A stretch of 64,000 nucleotides of DNA from Proteiniclasticum sp043951855. GTDB lineage: Bacteria; Bacillota; Clostridia; Clostridiales; Clostridiaceae. A model generated the notes under the pieces. It was not told the DNA's origin and searched no databases. It saw only the letters and a program-made list of their open reading frames with translations. Shown piece by piece: positions 26,201 through 32,791 of this stretch. Positions within the stretch are counted from its first letter, which is position 1. Every line of letters begins with the position of its first letter. A program made the translations under genes and the position numbers. The DNA is taken from NCBI RefSeq assembly GCF_043951855.1, contig NZ_JBINJW010000004.1, positions 62,001-126,000 on the forward strand, given 5' to 3'.

Positions 26201-26649
26201 TGCTGAAAGACAATAAGACCGGTGTCATGGTCACAGTTCCTGTGGGAGCATTTGACGAAAAAACTGTTCTCGTTGTGAAACCAGTGGACTATAAACTGTC
26301 TGGCTACACCACCAATGCGTATGAAGTGCACTTTACTGTGGATGGAATCGAAGTGCTGCCGAAGGTAGCCGTAACGCTTCATCTTCCAGTGGGCAAGCTT
26401 CCTACCAAGGGACTTCTACTGTTCCATGAAAAAGAAGACAAGAGACTTGAAAAGCTCAGCTACAAGCTGTCCGGAAAGTATGTGGAAACCCAGACTAAGG
26501 ATTTCTCCGTATTCGTTCTGGCAAGCAAAGAAGGTAAATATCCTGCAACAGGCGAAGCGGATCCTATGGCACCAATGGTCATGGGTATTCTGATGCTGGC
26601 AGGTGGAGCAGTTCTCCTTTCCAAGAGAAAGCAGAAGTATATTCAGTAG
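20251..26649 (+). CDS. Giant sortase-anchored surface protein with lamin-tail, OB-fold and PHP phosphoesterase domains
   Basis: The 2132-residue product has a signal peptide (cleavage likely after about residue 31). A lamin-tail domain follows (about 38-170, VIYEAYGGGGNSG, VDLAGWAI). Three OB-fold modules of the kind seen in surface nucleases come next (about 230-405, 408-580, 600-770), the first two very alike (GIVTFIDGRNV). After an Ig-like region comes a CehA/McbA-type PHP metal-binding domain (about 980-1230), with QLHSHTNYSDG, LTDHSNYF, FNHPG and NGQDNHKG supplying His and Asp ligands. A Rossmann-like region (about 1430-1700), two more OB-like modules, a FIVAR helix bundle (about 1905-1970) and a C-terminal beta domain follow. 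It ends with YPATGE (about 2096), a membrane helix and KRKQK, an LPXTG-type anchor. It probably hydrolyses extracellular phosphoesters. The exact substrate is unknown. Confidence 0.85.
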   Translation: MKKIRTRKIAVWLLAWMFVLTLIPGQKIMAAPEPVGTGPVVIYEAYGGGGNSGAVYKSDFIVLKNISDQDVDLAGWAIQYASATGTFNSKLDLEGTLAPESYFVIEAGTGTNQELPAVPTPDMTTGIAMGAKSFKLALTSDTTPIADSSLNETTFSNYPNIVDYLGVGTATAYLGVGTAPESSNSTSVIRKDIANPYTGDNSADFEVHTPDLTYLDGTTDPGDGGTTDPEPTLVTIEAARAATGVVKTKGIVTFIDGRNVVIQDATAAIHNYLSVADAEISLGMELTVTGTRGAYNGLEQINVSSAEDVIKGEIKTLPAPKLVTMADLNDSAKAEALESQRILIEEVTLGAIGSNTQISKDELSFNIYRLPTLTGIAAGDVVDVVAVLSQYNAYQLRVAEASDVTLSSGIDRITVAEARAATGEVTTRGIVTFIDGRNVTIQDATGGINNYLPASDAEIVLGMELTVTGNRGSYNNWEQISVTAYEKGAVKAMPAPKVVTMEELTDPLQAEALESLRLLVKGVTLDPVSGDNTPLSKDGLSINVYRMPALTEVSTGDVVDVTAIMAQYKTTYQLRVAAADHVVLHEEVLDPVTDEMLTGLTSLKEVYAATAGDVVTTVGQVAYIYGGNSILLQDVIDGEIVGLQIYDYPNVDKYVIGDIVKVTGKTSLYGGVMQLGSIAAEDIVVLGAEEPFKAQELTAKDILDGGDQYLSEFVVVRDAVLGAYSESGSTMITDATGTIGIYRGAAFPVGVVEGDTVHVYAAASKYTTTRQLRVGASADYVVSNDTDGPVISLPSFLPAKALKDYNVAIDVIDNVGVKTVEMVYEINGTSSDPITMVKNDTTGKYQAVIPGTDLIDTALVKVTFTAVDVNENKTVETAEIAVEDKPQILSVTPSANAATGEDKKPVITVEFENAGTDPVVMLTLNEDEPVEMTVEGSTATYTMAEAMEDGKVNASVLITRADEVTSDAYEWSFYIGEPLYNFYFGQLHSHTNYSDGSGTPDQALTYASNAEQIDFLALTDHSNYFDSTANLGTFDNENSGLVSSENAAMSKWAYYKSYFDRYTTEDFLAVYGFEMTWSGSYGHINTFNSNGFVSRNDPVLNAKGGSGLQAYYDLLKEQEGTFSQFNHPGSTFGTFEDFGRYDKLIDEKINLIEVGNGEGPVGGSGYWPSYQYYTQALDKGWHLAPSNGQDNHKGKWGDSNTARTVVVADRLDKSSIYGAISDMTVYSTEDNNFEVFYTANNQPMGTVLTDSPDRLDILVDFNDPDALDVIGKVSVIVNGGIVAHSEQINSNSGKLEVSLPNDYSYYYIMAEQADGDIAVTAPVWTGEVTQVGINDMTKDTSMDVMGETTKITTHMYNGEAEDFTITSVEYLLDGELLASVTENLPVILKGTEADLTFDYVPEKVGKQTITVNVEGNLNGISMAFTKSISLNVYNNDSVVDILVDAAHDNFYISGDYADNDTYFTAVAGQKGARVKRVNDVITEESLEGIELLMLTVPYKGFGQIPKSYTDAEITAIRNYAENGGNIILTSKSDRGNPGGEFDAAVISNSILEAIGAKARIADGIVVDNERKSNEAYRIQFTEDANFNEDSMFGKGILTQTTKTFNAYNSAPVILNGATPIVSGYETTWGANYTENFTGSAYVPNYDEDLVVVEKGDVTLVAEEMLPGGGFLVTAGVTFFSNFEVTVEMLIEESVRNANFMILNNVIDEIKPEPVITPIAEVQEAEEGLQFTIRGRLTSNVSGFDKSTAFFDSAYIQDETGGINIFPIDGNYEAGTMLEITGITSSYQGEHQLNISSMKVIDEPVLKVQPKMMQTAEVSYNLGLLVQVEGIVRDIEMVEGVIEAIYVEDESGVPVRVFIDGYIGTDVVMPDIEVGDIVNAIGLSSIDPLGPRIRVRDRSEVTLAAKAADKAELEEILDAAEVISVENMTEESAEALKDAIAAAKAVLEDEFATQEEVDEASEMLLAAIEALEPAEEPGTGETAYVLKDNKTGVMVTVPVGAFDEKTVLVVKPVDYKLSGYTTNAYEVHFTVDGIEVLPKVAVTLHLPVGKLPTKGLLLFHEKEDKRLEKLSYKLSGKYVETQTKDFSVFVLASKEGKYPATGEADPMAPMVMGILMLAGGAVLLSKRKQKYIQ

Positions 26650-26671
26650 AACTGTCAACCAATGAAACAGG

Positions 26672-26699
26672 AGCCTGATTCGAAAGAATCAGGCTTTTC
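26672..26699 (+). terminator. Terminator of the surface protein gene
   Basis: AGCCTGATTC, a GAAA loop and GAATCAGGCT form a 10-bp stem followed by TTTTC-like sequence. Confidence 0.85.
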
Positions 26700-26899
26700 A
26701 TGTTTCGCTGAAACCATGGTAGCACCAGATCCTGGCAGTCCTTCTGAAGGTAAAATTTCAAAATTATTCACGGCGCATTAATAAGAACCCAGTATAATAA
26801 TCAGTAACAGGATGGGAAGAGAAATCTGATGAACCAGAAGAATCAGGGCAATACTGAATCGGACATCAGGTGAAGAGATGTAAGGAGGCGCCAAAGCGG

Positions 26900-27799
26900 A
26901 TGAATAAAGCTTTAGTCATTATCAATCCTTCCTCTGGAAAAGAGAAAGCGGAGGAGTATACAGACCAGATCAAGGAGATTCTTAAGAGACGATATGAGCG
27001 CGTGGAAGTGAAGAAGACGCAGGGCGCAGGAGATGCCAGACGCTTTGCGGATGAAGGCACCAGAGAAGGTGTGGAGCTTATTGTGGCAGTGGGTGGAGAT
27101 GGTACAGTCAATGAGGCGGTCAATGGAATCGCACCCCATGAGAAGCGGCCGAAGTTTGCCATCGTACCCATGGGTACCGTCAACGATCTTGCCAGAGTGC
27201 TTCAGATTCCTCTGGATGCGAAAGAGGCTGTGGAGATGCTCAGTGAGGAGCATCTGGAAACCATAGACCTGGCCAGAGCCAATGACCGGTATTTCACCAA
27301 TGCCATGGCTGTGGGCAGGATTCCGGAAAGCATTCATGAAGTGTCTGCAGAGGAGAAATCGAAACTGGGACCGCTGGCTTACCTCTGGGCTGGAGCGAAG
27401 AAGCTTTTCGAGAATGAGAAGATCGGCGTGAAAGTCACATCCAGAGAAAAAGAATTTGAGGGAGAACTCTCTGCTGTCGTCATGAGTCTCACAGGTCAGC
27501 TGGGAGGCATCAAGGATGTCTTTCCTGAGGCAAAGCTTCAGGACGGGAAAATCCACATTCTGCTGGTCCATGAACTGGACCTGGCGGAGACCACAAAAAT
27601 GCTTCCGGAGATCCTCAGCAGAAGAATCACCGAGTCCGAGAACATGACCTACATCACTACGGATCAAGTGACACTGGAGGCGCTTGACGGTAAAACCTAT
27701 GTCAGTGATGTGGATGGGGAAGAAGGACCGGAGCTGCCGGTAACGGTGGAAGTGCTGAAATCCCATCTTGACGTGCTGGTACCTGAAAAAGAGCAGTAA
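26900..27799 (+). CDS. Diacylglycerol kinase family protein (YegS/DgkB type)
   Basis: The 299-residue product has the lipid kinase N-terminal domain with INPSSGK and the nucleotide-binding motif VAVGGDGTVNEAVNGI, then PMGTVNDLARVL. The C-terminal beta domain ends with SDVDGEEGP, typical of YegS/DgkB/BmrU proteins. Firmicutes DgkB recycles diacylglycerol into phosphatidate after lipoteichoic acid synthesis. Paralogues of this family act on other lipids, so I leave the symbol blank. I chose the ATG at 26900, behind AAGGAGG. A GTG at 26870 lies upstream of that site. Confidence 0.85.
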   Translation: MNKALVIINPSSGKEKAEEYTDQIKEILKRRYERVEVKKTQGAGDARRFADEGTREGVELIVAVGGDGTVNEAVNGIAPHEKRPKFAIVPMGTVNDLARVLQIPLDAKEAVEMLSEEHLETIDLARANDRYFTNAMAVGRIPESIHEVSAEEKSKLGPLAYLWAGAKKLFENEKIGVKVTSREKEFEGELSAVVMSLTGQLGGIKDVFPEAKLQDGKIHILLVHELDLAETTKMLPEILSRRITESENMTYITTDQVTLEALDGKTYVSDVDGEEGPELPVTVEVLKSHLDVLVPEKEQ

Positions 27800-27834
27800 G
27801 CAGAGAAGATGGAAGAAGTGAAAAAGCGAAAATG

Positions 27835-27877
27835 AAGCACCTGGACGTAAGAATTCATCTTACTCTCCAGGTGCTTT
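27835..27877. terminator. Bidirectional terminator between convergent genes
   Basis: AAGCACCTGGA and TCCAGGTGCTT pair around an inner GTAAGA/TCTTAC stem. T-rich and A-rich flanks let it serve the lipid kinase gene (+) and the GNAT gene (-). Confidence 0.75.
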
Positions 27878-27884
27878 TCAAAGG

Positions 27885-28295
27885 CTACTGAAATTTCGCG
27901 AAGGCTACTAGAGTTCCGCGGTCACAGGAGTGAAAACCGTTCTTCTCATAGAAGGCCCTCACGTCTTTGGCCTCCTCCGTGAGGAGAACTTTCTGGCGGA
28001 CCAGGCTGTATTTGTCGAGGATTTCCTGCAGAAGCCGGGAGCCTATGCCTTTGTTCTGATAGTCCGTCTGTACCAGGATATCCTGTATGTAGAGAATGGT
28101 AAGCCCATCGCCAATGGTTCTGATGAGGCCGACAAGTTCTTCGCCTTCCCAGGCTGTGATCACATCAAGGGATTTCATGATGGCTCCCTTGAGAAGATCC
28201 AGATCTTCTGTGTAAGCGGACCATCCTACATTCTGATAGAGCTTCATGAGCTTATCAGAATCGATGTTCTTCTCCCGTGAAATAATGATCTCCAT
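27885..28295 (-). CDS. GNAT family N-acetyltransferase
   Basis: The 136-residue protein has the acetyl-CoA-binding motif A (VQTDYQNKGIGSRLLQE, about residues 75-91, with the QxxGxG pattern) and motif B near FYEKNGF. The N-terminal part (LMKLYQNVGWSAYTED) resembles small clostridial acetyltransferases annotated as YkkB/RimI-like. AAGGAGG lies nine bases before its ATG. It stands alone between convergent and codirectional neighbours. The acceptor, protein or small molecule, cannot be read from the sequence. Confidence 0.82.
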   Translation of the reverse strand: MEIIISREKNIDSDKLMKLYQNVGWSAYTEDLDLLKGAIMKSLDVITAWEGEELVGLIRTIGDGLTILYIQDILVQTDYQNKGIGSRLLQEILDKYSLVRQKVLLTEEAKDVRAFYEKNGFHSCDRGTLVAFAKFQ

Positions 28296-28433
28296 ATTGC
28301 AATTCCTCCTTGAAACAGTGCTAGTGATAAAATGCTTCTTTCCTCCATTTTACCATAAAGGGATGAGATTTCACCGAGTCTGCTGGACACTTCCCTTTTT
28401 CATCCCTGCATTCCAGGCCATAACATGAAACGA

Positions 28434-28470
28434 CCCAAGGCACTGCACAATGAAGTTGCTCAGCCTTGGG
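28434..28470 (-). terminator. Possible terminator of the alcohol dehydrogenase gene
   Basis: CCCAAGGC (28434-28441) pairs with GCCTTGGG (28463-28470), 16 bases past the stop. The following minus-strand sequence GTCGTTTCATG is only weakly T-rich. Confidence 0.4.
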
Positions 28471-28486
28471 CGAAGAAACTATTTTT

Positions 28487-29620
28487 TCAGATCATTTTCA
28501 GGAGTATTCCTCTTAGGTCCTGCTCCGTGGGCACTATGGGATTACCGCTGGTGCACATGTCTTTCAGTGCCATGGCGGTAAGTTCATCAAGGGCATTGAT
28601 CACATCATTGCGGTCGATGCCGGCTTCGATGAGATTTTCGGGAATGTTCAATGCCTTTTTGAGCAGCACCACGCTCTCAATGAGAGCAAAAGCCGATATC
28701 TGATCCTCTGTGAAGCTGAATCCCATGTTCTTTGCGATTTCCGCATAACGCTTCATGGCATCGGGATTCTTCGCATTATATTCGATGACATAAGGCAGCA
28801 GGATACCATTGCATTTTCCGTGGGAAAGGTGAAATTTTGCGCCCAGGGCATGGGCAATGCTATGGTTGATTCCAAGGGAAGCGTTGTTGAAGGCGATGCC
28901 TGCCATGCTGGAAGCAATCTGGAGCTTTTCTCGACGCATGAGATTGTTTCCGTCCTGGTAAGCCGGAATAAGATGATCGAAAATCAGATTGATGGCCTGC
29001 AGGGCATAGGAATCTGAAAACTCGTTGGCGCCTTTTGACACGTAAGCTTCAATGGCATGGGTCAGCGTATCGATACCTGTATCTGCGGTGATGAAGTCAG
29101 GTGCGGTTTTCGTGATGCGCGGATCAAGTATCGCAAAATCCGGAAGCATGACTTTACTGGTGATCGGAATTTTTGCTCCAGAAACCGAATCGGTCACTAC
29201 AGCATACTCCGTAACTTCAGAGCCTGTTCCTGCTGTGGTGGGAATGGCTATCAGAATGGGCTTAACAATCACATCATCACTCATAAAGGTCTCCTTTAAT
29301 TTCTGAAAATAGAATATAACAGCTTTCGCTGTATCGATACTGGATCCGCCTCCCATGGCGAAGACCACATCAGGTTTAGACCGTATGATGTGCATGAGAC
29401 CCTTTTCCACCACATTTGATGTGGTATCCGGGACGACCTCATCAAATACTTCGTAGGCAATCTGATTCCGTTCCAGTTTATCCGTCAGAAGTTTCAGCAG
29501 ACCAAGCTTTATGATCTGTCCATCCGTGACGATGCAGGCTTTTCGGTATCTATATTCATCAAGTCTGTCCAGAGCGTTTTCTCCGTAGACAATGACCGGT
29601 TTTACATTGAAATCTTTCAT
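28487..29620 (-). CDS. pduQ: Iron-containing alcohol dehydrogenase, probable 1-propanol dehydrogenase PduQ
   Basis: The 377-residue enzyme is a group III iron alcohol dehydrogenase. It has the NAD-binding GGGSSIDTAKAV, the glycine-rich PTTAGTGSEVT, and metal-ligand positions in DTLTHAIEAY and HSIAHALGAKFHLSHG. PduQ reduces propionaldehyde to propanol and so regenerates NAD+ for the aldehyde dehydrogenase. The call as PduQ rests on its place, divergent from the PocR-domain kinase and next to the pdu shell and enzyme genes, which contain no alcohol dehydrogenase of their own. No encapsulation-type N-terminal helix is evident. The start at 29620 has GAGGAAG upstream. An ATG at 29635 precedes that site. 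Another alcohol substrate is possible. Confidence 0.75.
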   Translation of the reverse strand: MKDFNVKPVIVYGENALDRLDEYRYRKACIVTDGQIIKLGLLKLLTDKLERNQIAYEVFDEVVPDTTSNVVEKGLMHIIRSKPDVVFAMGGGSSIDTAKAVIFYFQKLKETFMSDDVIVKPILIAIPTTAGTGSEVTEYAVVTDSVSGAKIPITSKVMLPDFAILDPRITKTAPDFITADTGIDTLTHAIEAYVSKGANEFSDSYALQAINLIFDHLIPAYQDGNNLMRREKLQIASSMAGIAFNNASLGINHSIAHALGAKFHLSHGKCNGILLPYVIEYNAKNPDAMKRYAEIAKNMGFSFTEDQISAFALIESVVLLKKALNIPENLIEAGIDRNDVINALDELTAMALKDMCTSGNPIVPTEQDLRGILLKMI

Positions 29621-29761
29621 TCTGCACTTCCTCATATCAACAGTGAGACAATACTAATACTATCATTATAGGATTCCTGATGGAAAAAGAAATGGAATAC
29701 CAAAACATTATAGAATGCCAGTAACTTCTTTCCAATAGCATTTTATGAACATGGCAATATT

Positions 29762-29791
29762 TTGTCATCATCCGATAATAAATGGTAAAAT
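29762..29791 (+). promoter_or_regulatory. Promoter of the PocR-domain two-component system
   Basis: TTGTCA (29762-29767) and TAAAAT (29786-29791) are 18 bases apart. A second -10-like TACAAT lies at 29827-29832. The 255-base gap is shared with the divergent pduQ promoter, whose likely -10 is TATAAT on the minus strand at 29670-29665. Confidence 0.5.
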
Positions 29792-29875
29792 TTTAGTGGA
29801 AATATAGTATGGATGAGAAAATATTGTACAATGAAAATGTATTCATCCCGAGGGTGATATTTTGGAGGGAAAGAA

Positions 29876-31111
29876 ATGAAAGGAATCAGTCTGAAAGATA
29901 TCATTGATGTTGAAACACTGCAGAAAATACAGGACAACTTTTCGGCTGTTACGAAACTTGCAGCGGTGACTGTTGATTTCAAAGGAGAGCCTATCACAAA
30001 ATACAGCAACTTCACGAACTTCTGTACGCGATTCCGGGAAGTCGGCGCATGTAAGGAACACTGTTACCAGTCGGATGCCTTCGGTGGGATCAAAGCGGCG
30101 AGAAGCGGAAAGCCCGCTATATACAGATGTCATGCAGGTCTATATGATATGGCGGTTCCTATCATTTTTGAAGGTCAGTTTCTAGGCTCCATTCTGGCCG
30201 GACAGGTCCATATGGAGGAGGATAGTGTAAACTATCCAGGAAATGACAGCACGCTCAGTAAGGAAGCGGAAGCATTCCTGGCCACTGAGGAAGCAAAGAA
30301 TCTTCTTGAGGAGATCCACATCACCACGGATGAACATATGATAAACTCAGCCAATCTTCTGTCCATCATGGGCAATTATGTGGTGAAGAACGGCTTTGCC
30401 GAATACATTCAGAATGAGCTCAACGAGAAGAATCAGAAACTCATCAATGAGATGAAGGTACGCATGTCTCTGGAAAAGAGTTTGAGCGATGCAGAGCTGA
30501 AAGTGCTGAAATCCCAGGTGAACCCGCATTTTCTCTTCAATGCGCTCAATACCATCAGTAATCTTTCCATCATCGAAAAGGCGGATAAAACCACGGAAGT
30601 GATCTATTTCCTTTCCGATATGCTGAGATATACCATTAAAAATGAAATAGAGAATCTGGTGACCATCGAGCAGGAACTGGACTATGTGAAAAAATACCTG
30701 AGAATCCAGCAGATCAGAATGGGGCATAAACTGGATTTTGCCATCGATGTGGATCCTGCGTTTCTACAGATCCGGATGCCTTTCATGATTCTGCAGCCTA
30801 TTGTGAACAATTCCATTGATCATGGGATCTATTCTGTGGACAATGGACTGATCCGGATTTATTCTGAGGATCTAGGGAAGGACATCATGCTGACCATTGA
30901 AGACAACGGAGTCGGTATGGAGGAATCCAGAGTCGAAGAGATTCTCAGTGGTAAGTACGACTCCACAGGGAAACCCAGTTCCAATGGAATCGGACTTCTG
31001 AATTCCGATAAGAGGCTCATTCACCAGTTTGGCAGTGGGTACAGACTGAAAATAGAATCTAAAGTCAATGAGGGAACCAGAATCAGCATTAAGATTCCAA
31101 GGCAGGTGTAA
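29876..31111 (+). CDS. Sensor histidine kinase with PocR ligand-binding domain
   Basis: The 411-residue protein joins a PocR sensory domain (about 8-170) to a LytS/YesM-type kinase. The PocR domain shows its Cys/His set: C50, C59, C63, C85 and H86 (FCTRFREVGACKEHC, YRCHAG). A coiled segment links it to the phosphoacceptor motif QVNPHFLFNALNT (His218) and the ATP-binding DNGVGM and GIGLLNSDKRL boxes. No membrane segment is visible, so it probably senses a cytoplasmic signal. In enterobacteria the same sensory domain sits in PocR, the AraC activator of pdu and cob genes that responds to 1,2-propanediol. By analogy this kinase probably senses propanediol and phosphorylates the regulator encoded four bases downstream. 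Confidence 0.88.
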   Translation: MKGISLKDIIDVETLQKIQDNFSAVTKLAAVTVDFKGEPITKYSNFTNFCTRFREVGACKEHCYQSDAFGGIKAARSGKPAIYRCHAGLYDMAVPIIFEGQFLGSILAGQVHMEEDSVNYPGNDSTLSKEAEAFLATEEAKNLLEEIHITTDEHMINSANLLSIMGNYVVKNGFAEYIQNELNEKNQKLINEMKVRMSLEKSLSDAELKVLKSQVNPHFLFNALNTISNLSIIEKADKTTEVIYFLSDMLRYTIKNEIENLVTIEQELDYVKKYLRIQQIRMGHKLDFAIDVDPAFLQIRMPFMILQPIVNNSIDHGIYSVDNGLIRIYSEDLGKDIMLTIEDNGVGMEESRVEEILSGKYDSTGKPSSNGIGLLNSDKRLIHQFGSGYRLKIESKVNEGTRISIKIPRQV

Positions 31112-31114
31112 AGA

Positions 31115-32212
31115 GTGAAAAAGATACTACTTGTAGATGACGAATACCTCGAAAGAGATGTTCTGAGAATGATCCTTGGCAGCAGAAGCAATCAGTTTCA
31201 AGTGGTCGGGGAAGCGGAAAATGGGCTGGAAGCCGTGAAGTTTGTGAAGGAACATGATGTGGATATCGTAATCATGGACATCAAGATGCCTAAAATGACG
31301 GGACTTGAAGCATCAAGACTTATTAGAGAATACAATCCGAGGATGGGCATCATCATCGTGAGCGCTTACAATGATTTTGAGTTTGCACAGCATGCGATTC
31401 AATACAGCCTGGATGATTATCTTCTGAAGCCCTCGAGACCGGAACACATATTTGAAGCGCTGGAAAGAACAGTGCGGAAAATGCATCAGTATAATGAGCC
31501 TGCAAAAAACCATAAGGACGACATAAAAACTGTATTTCTCACGTTCTGCAGGAACGGAGACTACATCCGTGCAAAAAAGTATCTGAGAAAGATGAAAAAT
31601 CTGCAGCTTGACAGCTATGAAAAGGAAAAGGAAGTCACCAGAATTCTTCTGGAAAGTCTTCTGACCGCTGCGGAATACTTCGGCATCGATGTGGAGAAGA
31701 ACCTGCAGATCAAGGTCAAGGAAAAGCTTACGACCAGTAAGACGAGAGAGCAGTACTTTCAGATTCTGGAGCTCATTTTCGAAGAACTTTTTGATGTAAT
31801 CATCAGTGAAAAGAGAGTGGTGCACAAGGAAGAAATGACCTATGCGCTGCACTTTATAGAGAAGCATCTGACGAACAGCCTTACCCTGGAGTCTGCAGCA
31901 AGTTATATGAATATCTCCACCCATTATTTTTCCAAACTATTCAAGAGTGAAGTGGGAGAGAATTTCATCGACTATGTGACGGCGAAGAAGGTGGAGAGAG
32001 CAAAGGAGCTGATCATGGATACAGACCTGCCTTTAAATGTTCTGGCCTTCGAACTGGGATTCAATGAAGCCAACTATTTCAGCAAGGTCTTCAAGAAGAA
32101 GACAGGCGTGACGCCAAGTCAGTATCGTAAAGAAGTGGAAGAAAAGGCCGCTGAAGAAAAGAATCTCTTCAGAAAAGGCAATTATGCCGTAAATGGCAAA
32201 TGGATCATATAG
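31115..32212 (+). CDS. AraC-type response regulator of the Pdu locus
   Basis: The 365-residue protein has a receiver domain (residues 1-120, Asp55 in VIMDIKMPK, Lys in LLKPS) and a C-terminal AraC DNA-binding domain (about 240-345) with LESAASYMNISTHYFSKLF and FELGFNEANYFSKVFKKKTG. A middle region of about 120 residues has no clear domain. The GTG start lies six bases after AGGTG and three after the kinase stop, so the two are coupled. It is the likely activator of the microcompartment operon that begins 277 bases downstream, whose promoter looks weak without help. Confidence 0.88.
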   Translation: MKKILLVDDEYLERDVLRMILGSRSNQFQVVGEAENGLEAVKFVKEHDVDIVIMDIKMPKMTGLEASRLIREYNPRMGIIIVSAYNDFEFAQHAIQYSLDDYLLKPSRPEHIFEALERTVRKMHQYNEPAKNHKDDIKTVFLTFCRNGDYIRAKKYLRKMKNLQLDSYEKEKEVTRILLESLLTAAEYFGIDVEKNLQIKVKEKLTTSKTREQYFQILELIFEELFDVIISEKRVVHKEEMTYALHFIEKHLTNSLTLESAASYMNISTHYFSKLFKSEVGENFIDYVTAKKVERAKELIMDTDLPLNVLAFELGFNEANYFSKVFKKKTGVTPSQYRKEVEEKAAEEKNLFRKGNYAVNGKWII

Positions 32213-32251
32213 ACTGGTTCGAAGAAATGAAGAAAACAGAAGCAGTGGAAC

Positions 32252-32294
32252 AGAAGCGGTAAGATGGATGAAACCATTTTACCGCTTCTTTTTC
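32252..32294 (+). terminator. Terminator of the two-component operon
   Basis: AGAAGCGGTAAGATGG and CCATTTTACCGCTTCT form a 16-bp stem with one wobble, followed by TTTTTC. It isolates the regulators from the shell operon. Confidence 0.85.
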
Positions 32295-32403
32295 ATTGTG
32301 ATGCATCGAAAGACCCACCATGGATTTTTATCATATCATCACAAAAAAGTCTCATTAACCGAAGAGCTTCATAAAAAATTACCCCAATATCAATGATTAT
32401 TGT

Positions 32404-32428
32404 AATGGCTTCCATGCCATTATTTTTT
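32404..32428 (+). terminator. Attenuator-like hairpin in the pdu leader
   Basis: AATGGC (32404-32409) pairs with GCCATT (32416-32421) around a six-base loop, then ATTTTTT follows. It lies about 60 bases before pduA. A promoter downstream of it is not obvious, so it may act within the leader. Confidence 0.4.
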
Positions 32429-32443
32429 ATGATGTAGGTGGTA

Positions 32444-32457
32444 AGTAAACGTATCCA
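32444..32457 (+). promoter_or_regulatory. Candidate catabolite-response (cre-like) site
   Basis: AGTAAACGTATCCA resembles the CcpA consensus TGWAANCGNTNWCA with a few mismatches, 32 bases before the pduA ATG. Such a site would let sugar supply repress propanediol use. Confidence 0.3.
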
Positions 32458-32489
32458 AAAGCCAAAATTATCCTTAAGGAGGAGTAATC

Positions 32490-32774
32490 ATGCAAAAAGA
32501 AGCACTGGGAATGATCGAAACGAAAGGTCTGGTTGGTGCCATCGAAGCTGCGGATTCCATGGTGAAATCCGCTAATGTGGAACTCATCGGCTACACCAAA
32601 ATCGGTTCAGGTCTTGTGACAGTAATGGTCAGAGGAGATGTGGGTGCAGTGAAGGCTGCCACGGATGCAGGCTCAGCAGCAGCAGGCAAGGTGGGAGAAG
32701 TCGTATCCGTACACGTGATTCCAAGACCACACACAGATGTTGAAAAAATTCTGCCAAAAGCCATTGAAGAATAA
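32490..32774 (+). CDS. pduA: Microcompartment hexameric shell protein PduA
   Basis: The 94-residue product is a single-domain BMC-H shell protein. Its opening LGMIETKGLVGAIEAADSM, the pore loop KIGSG, VMVRGDVGAVKAA and the end HVIPRPH are diagnostic. Hexamers tile the facets, and the pore lets propanediol in while holding back propionaldehyde. It is the first gene of the operon, with AAGGAGG before its ATG. It is about 80% identical by eye to the shell protein at 39295, so the A and J names follow gene position only. Confidence 0.95.
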   Translation: MQKEALGMIETKGLVGAIEAADSMVKSANVELIGYTKIGSGLVTVMVRGDVGAVKAATDAGSAAAGKVGEVVSVHVIPRPHTDVEKILPKAIEE

Positions 32775-32791
32775 GCGAGGAGGATTAGAAA

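Noticed and set aside
32295..32489. Cobalamin riboswitch or ANTAR antitermination site in the pdu leader
   Set aside because: No B12-box-like sequence was found, and the hairpin loop (TTCCAT) lacks the A1/G4 pattern of paired ANTAR hexaloops.
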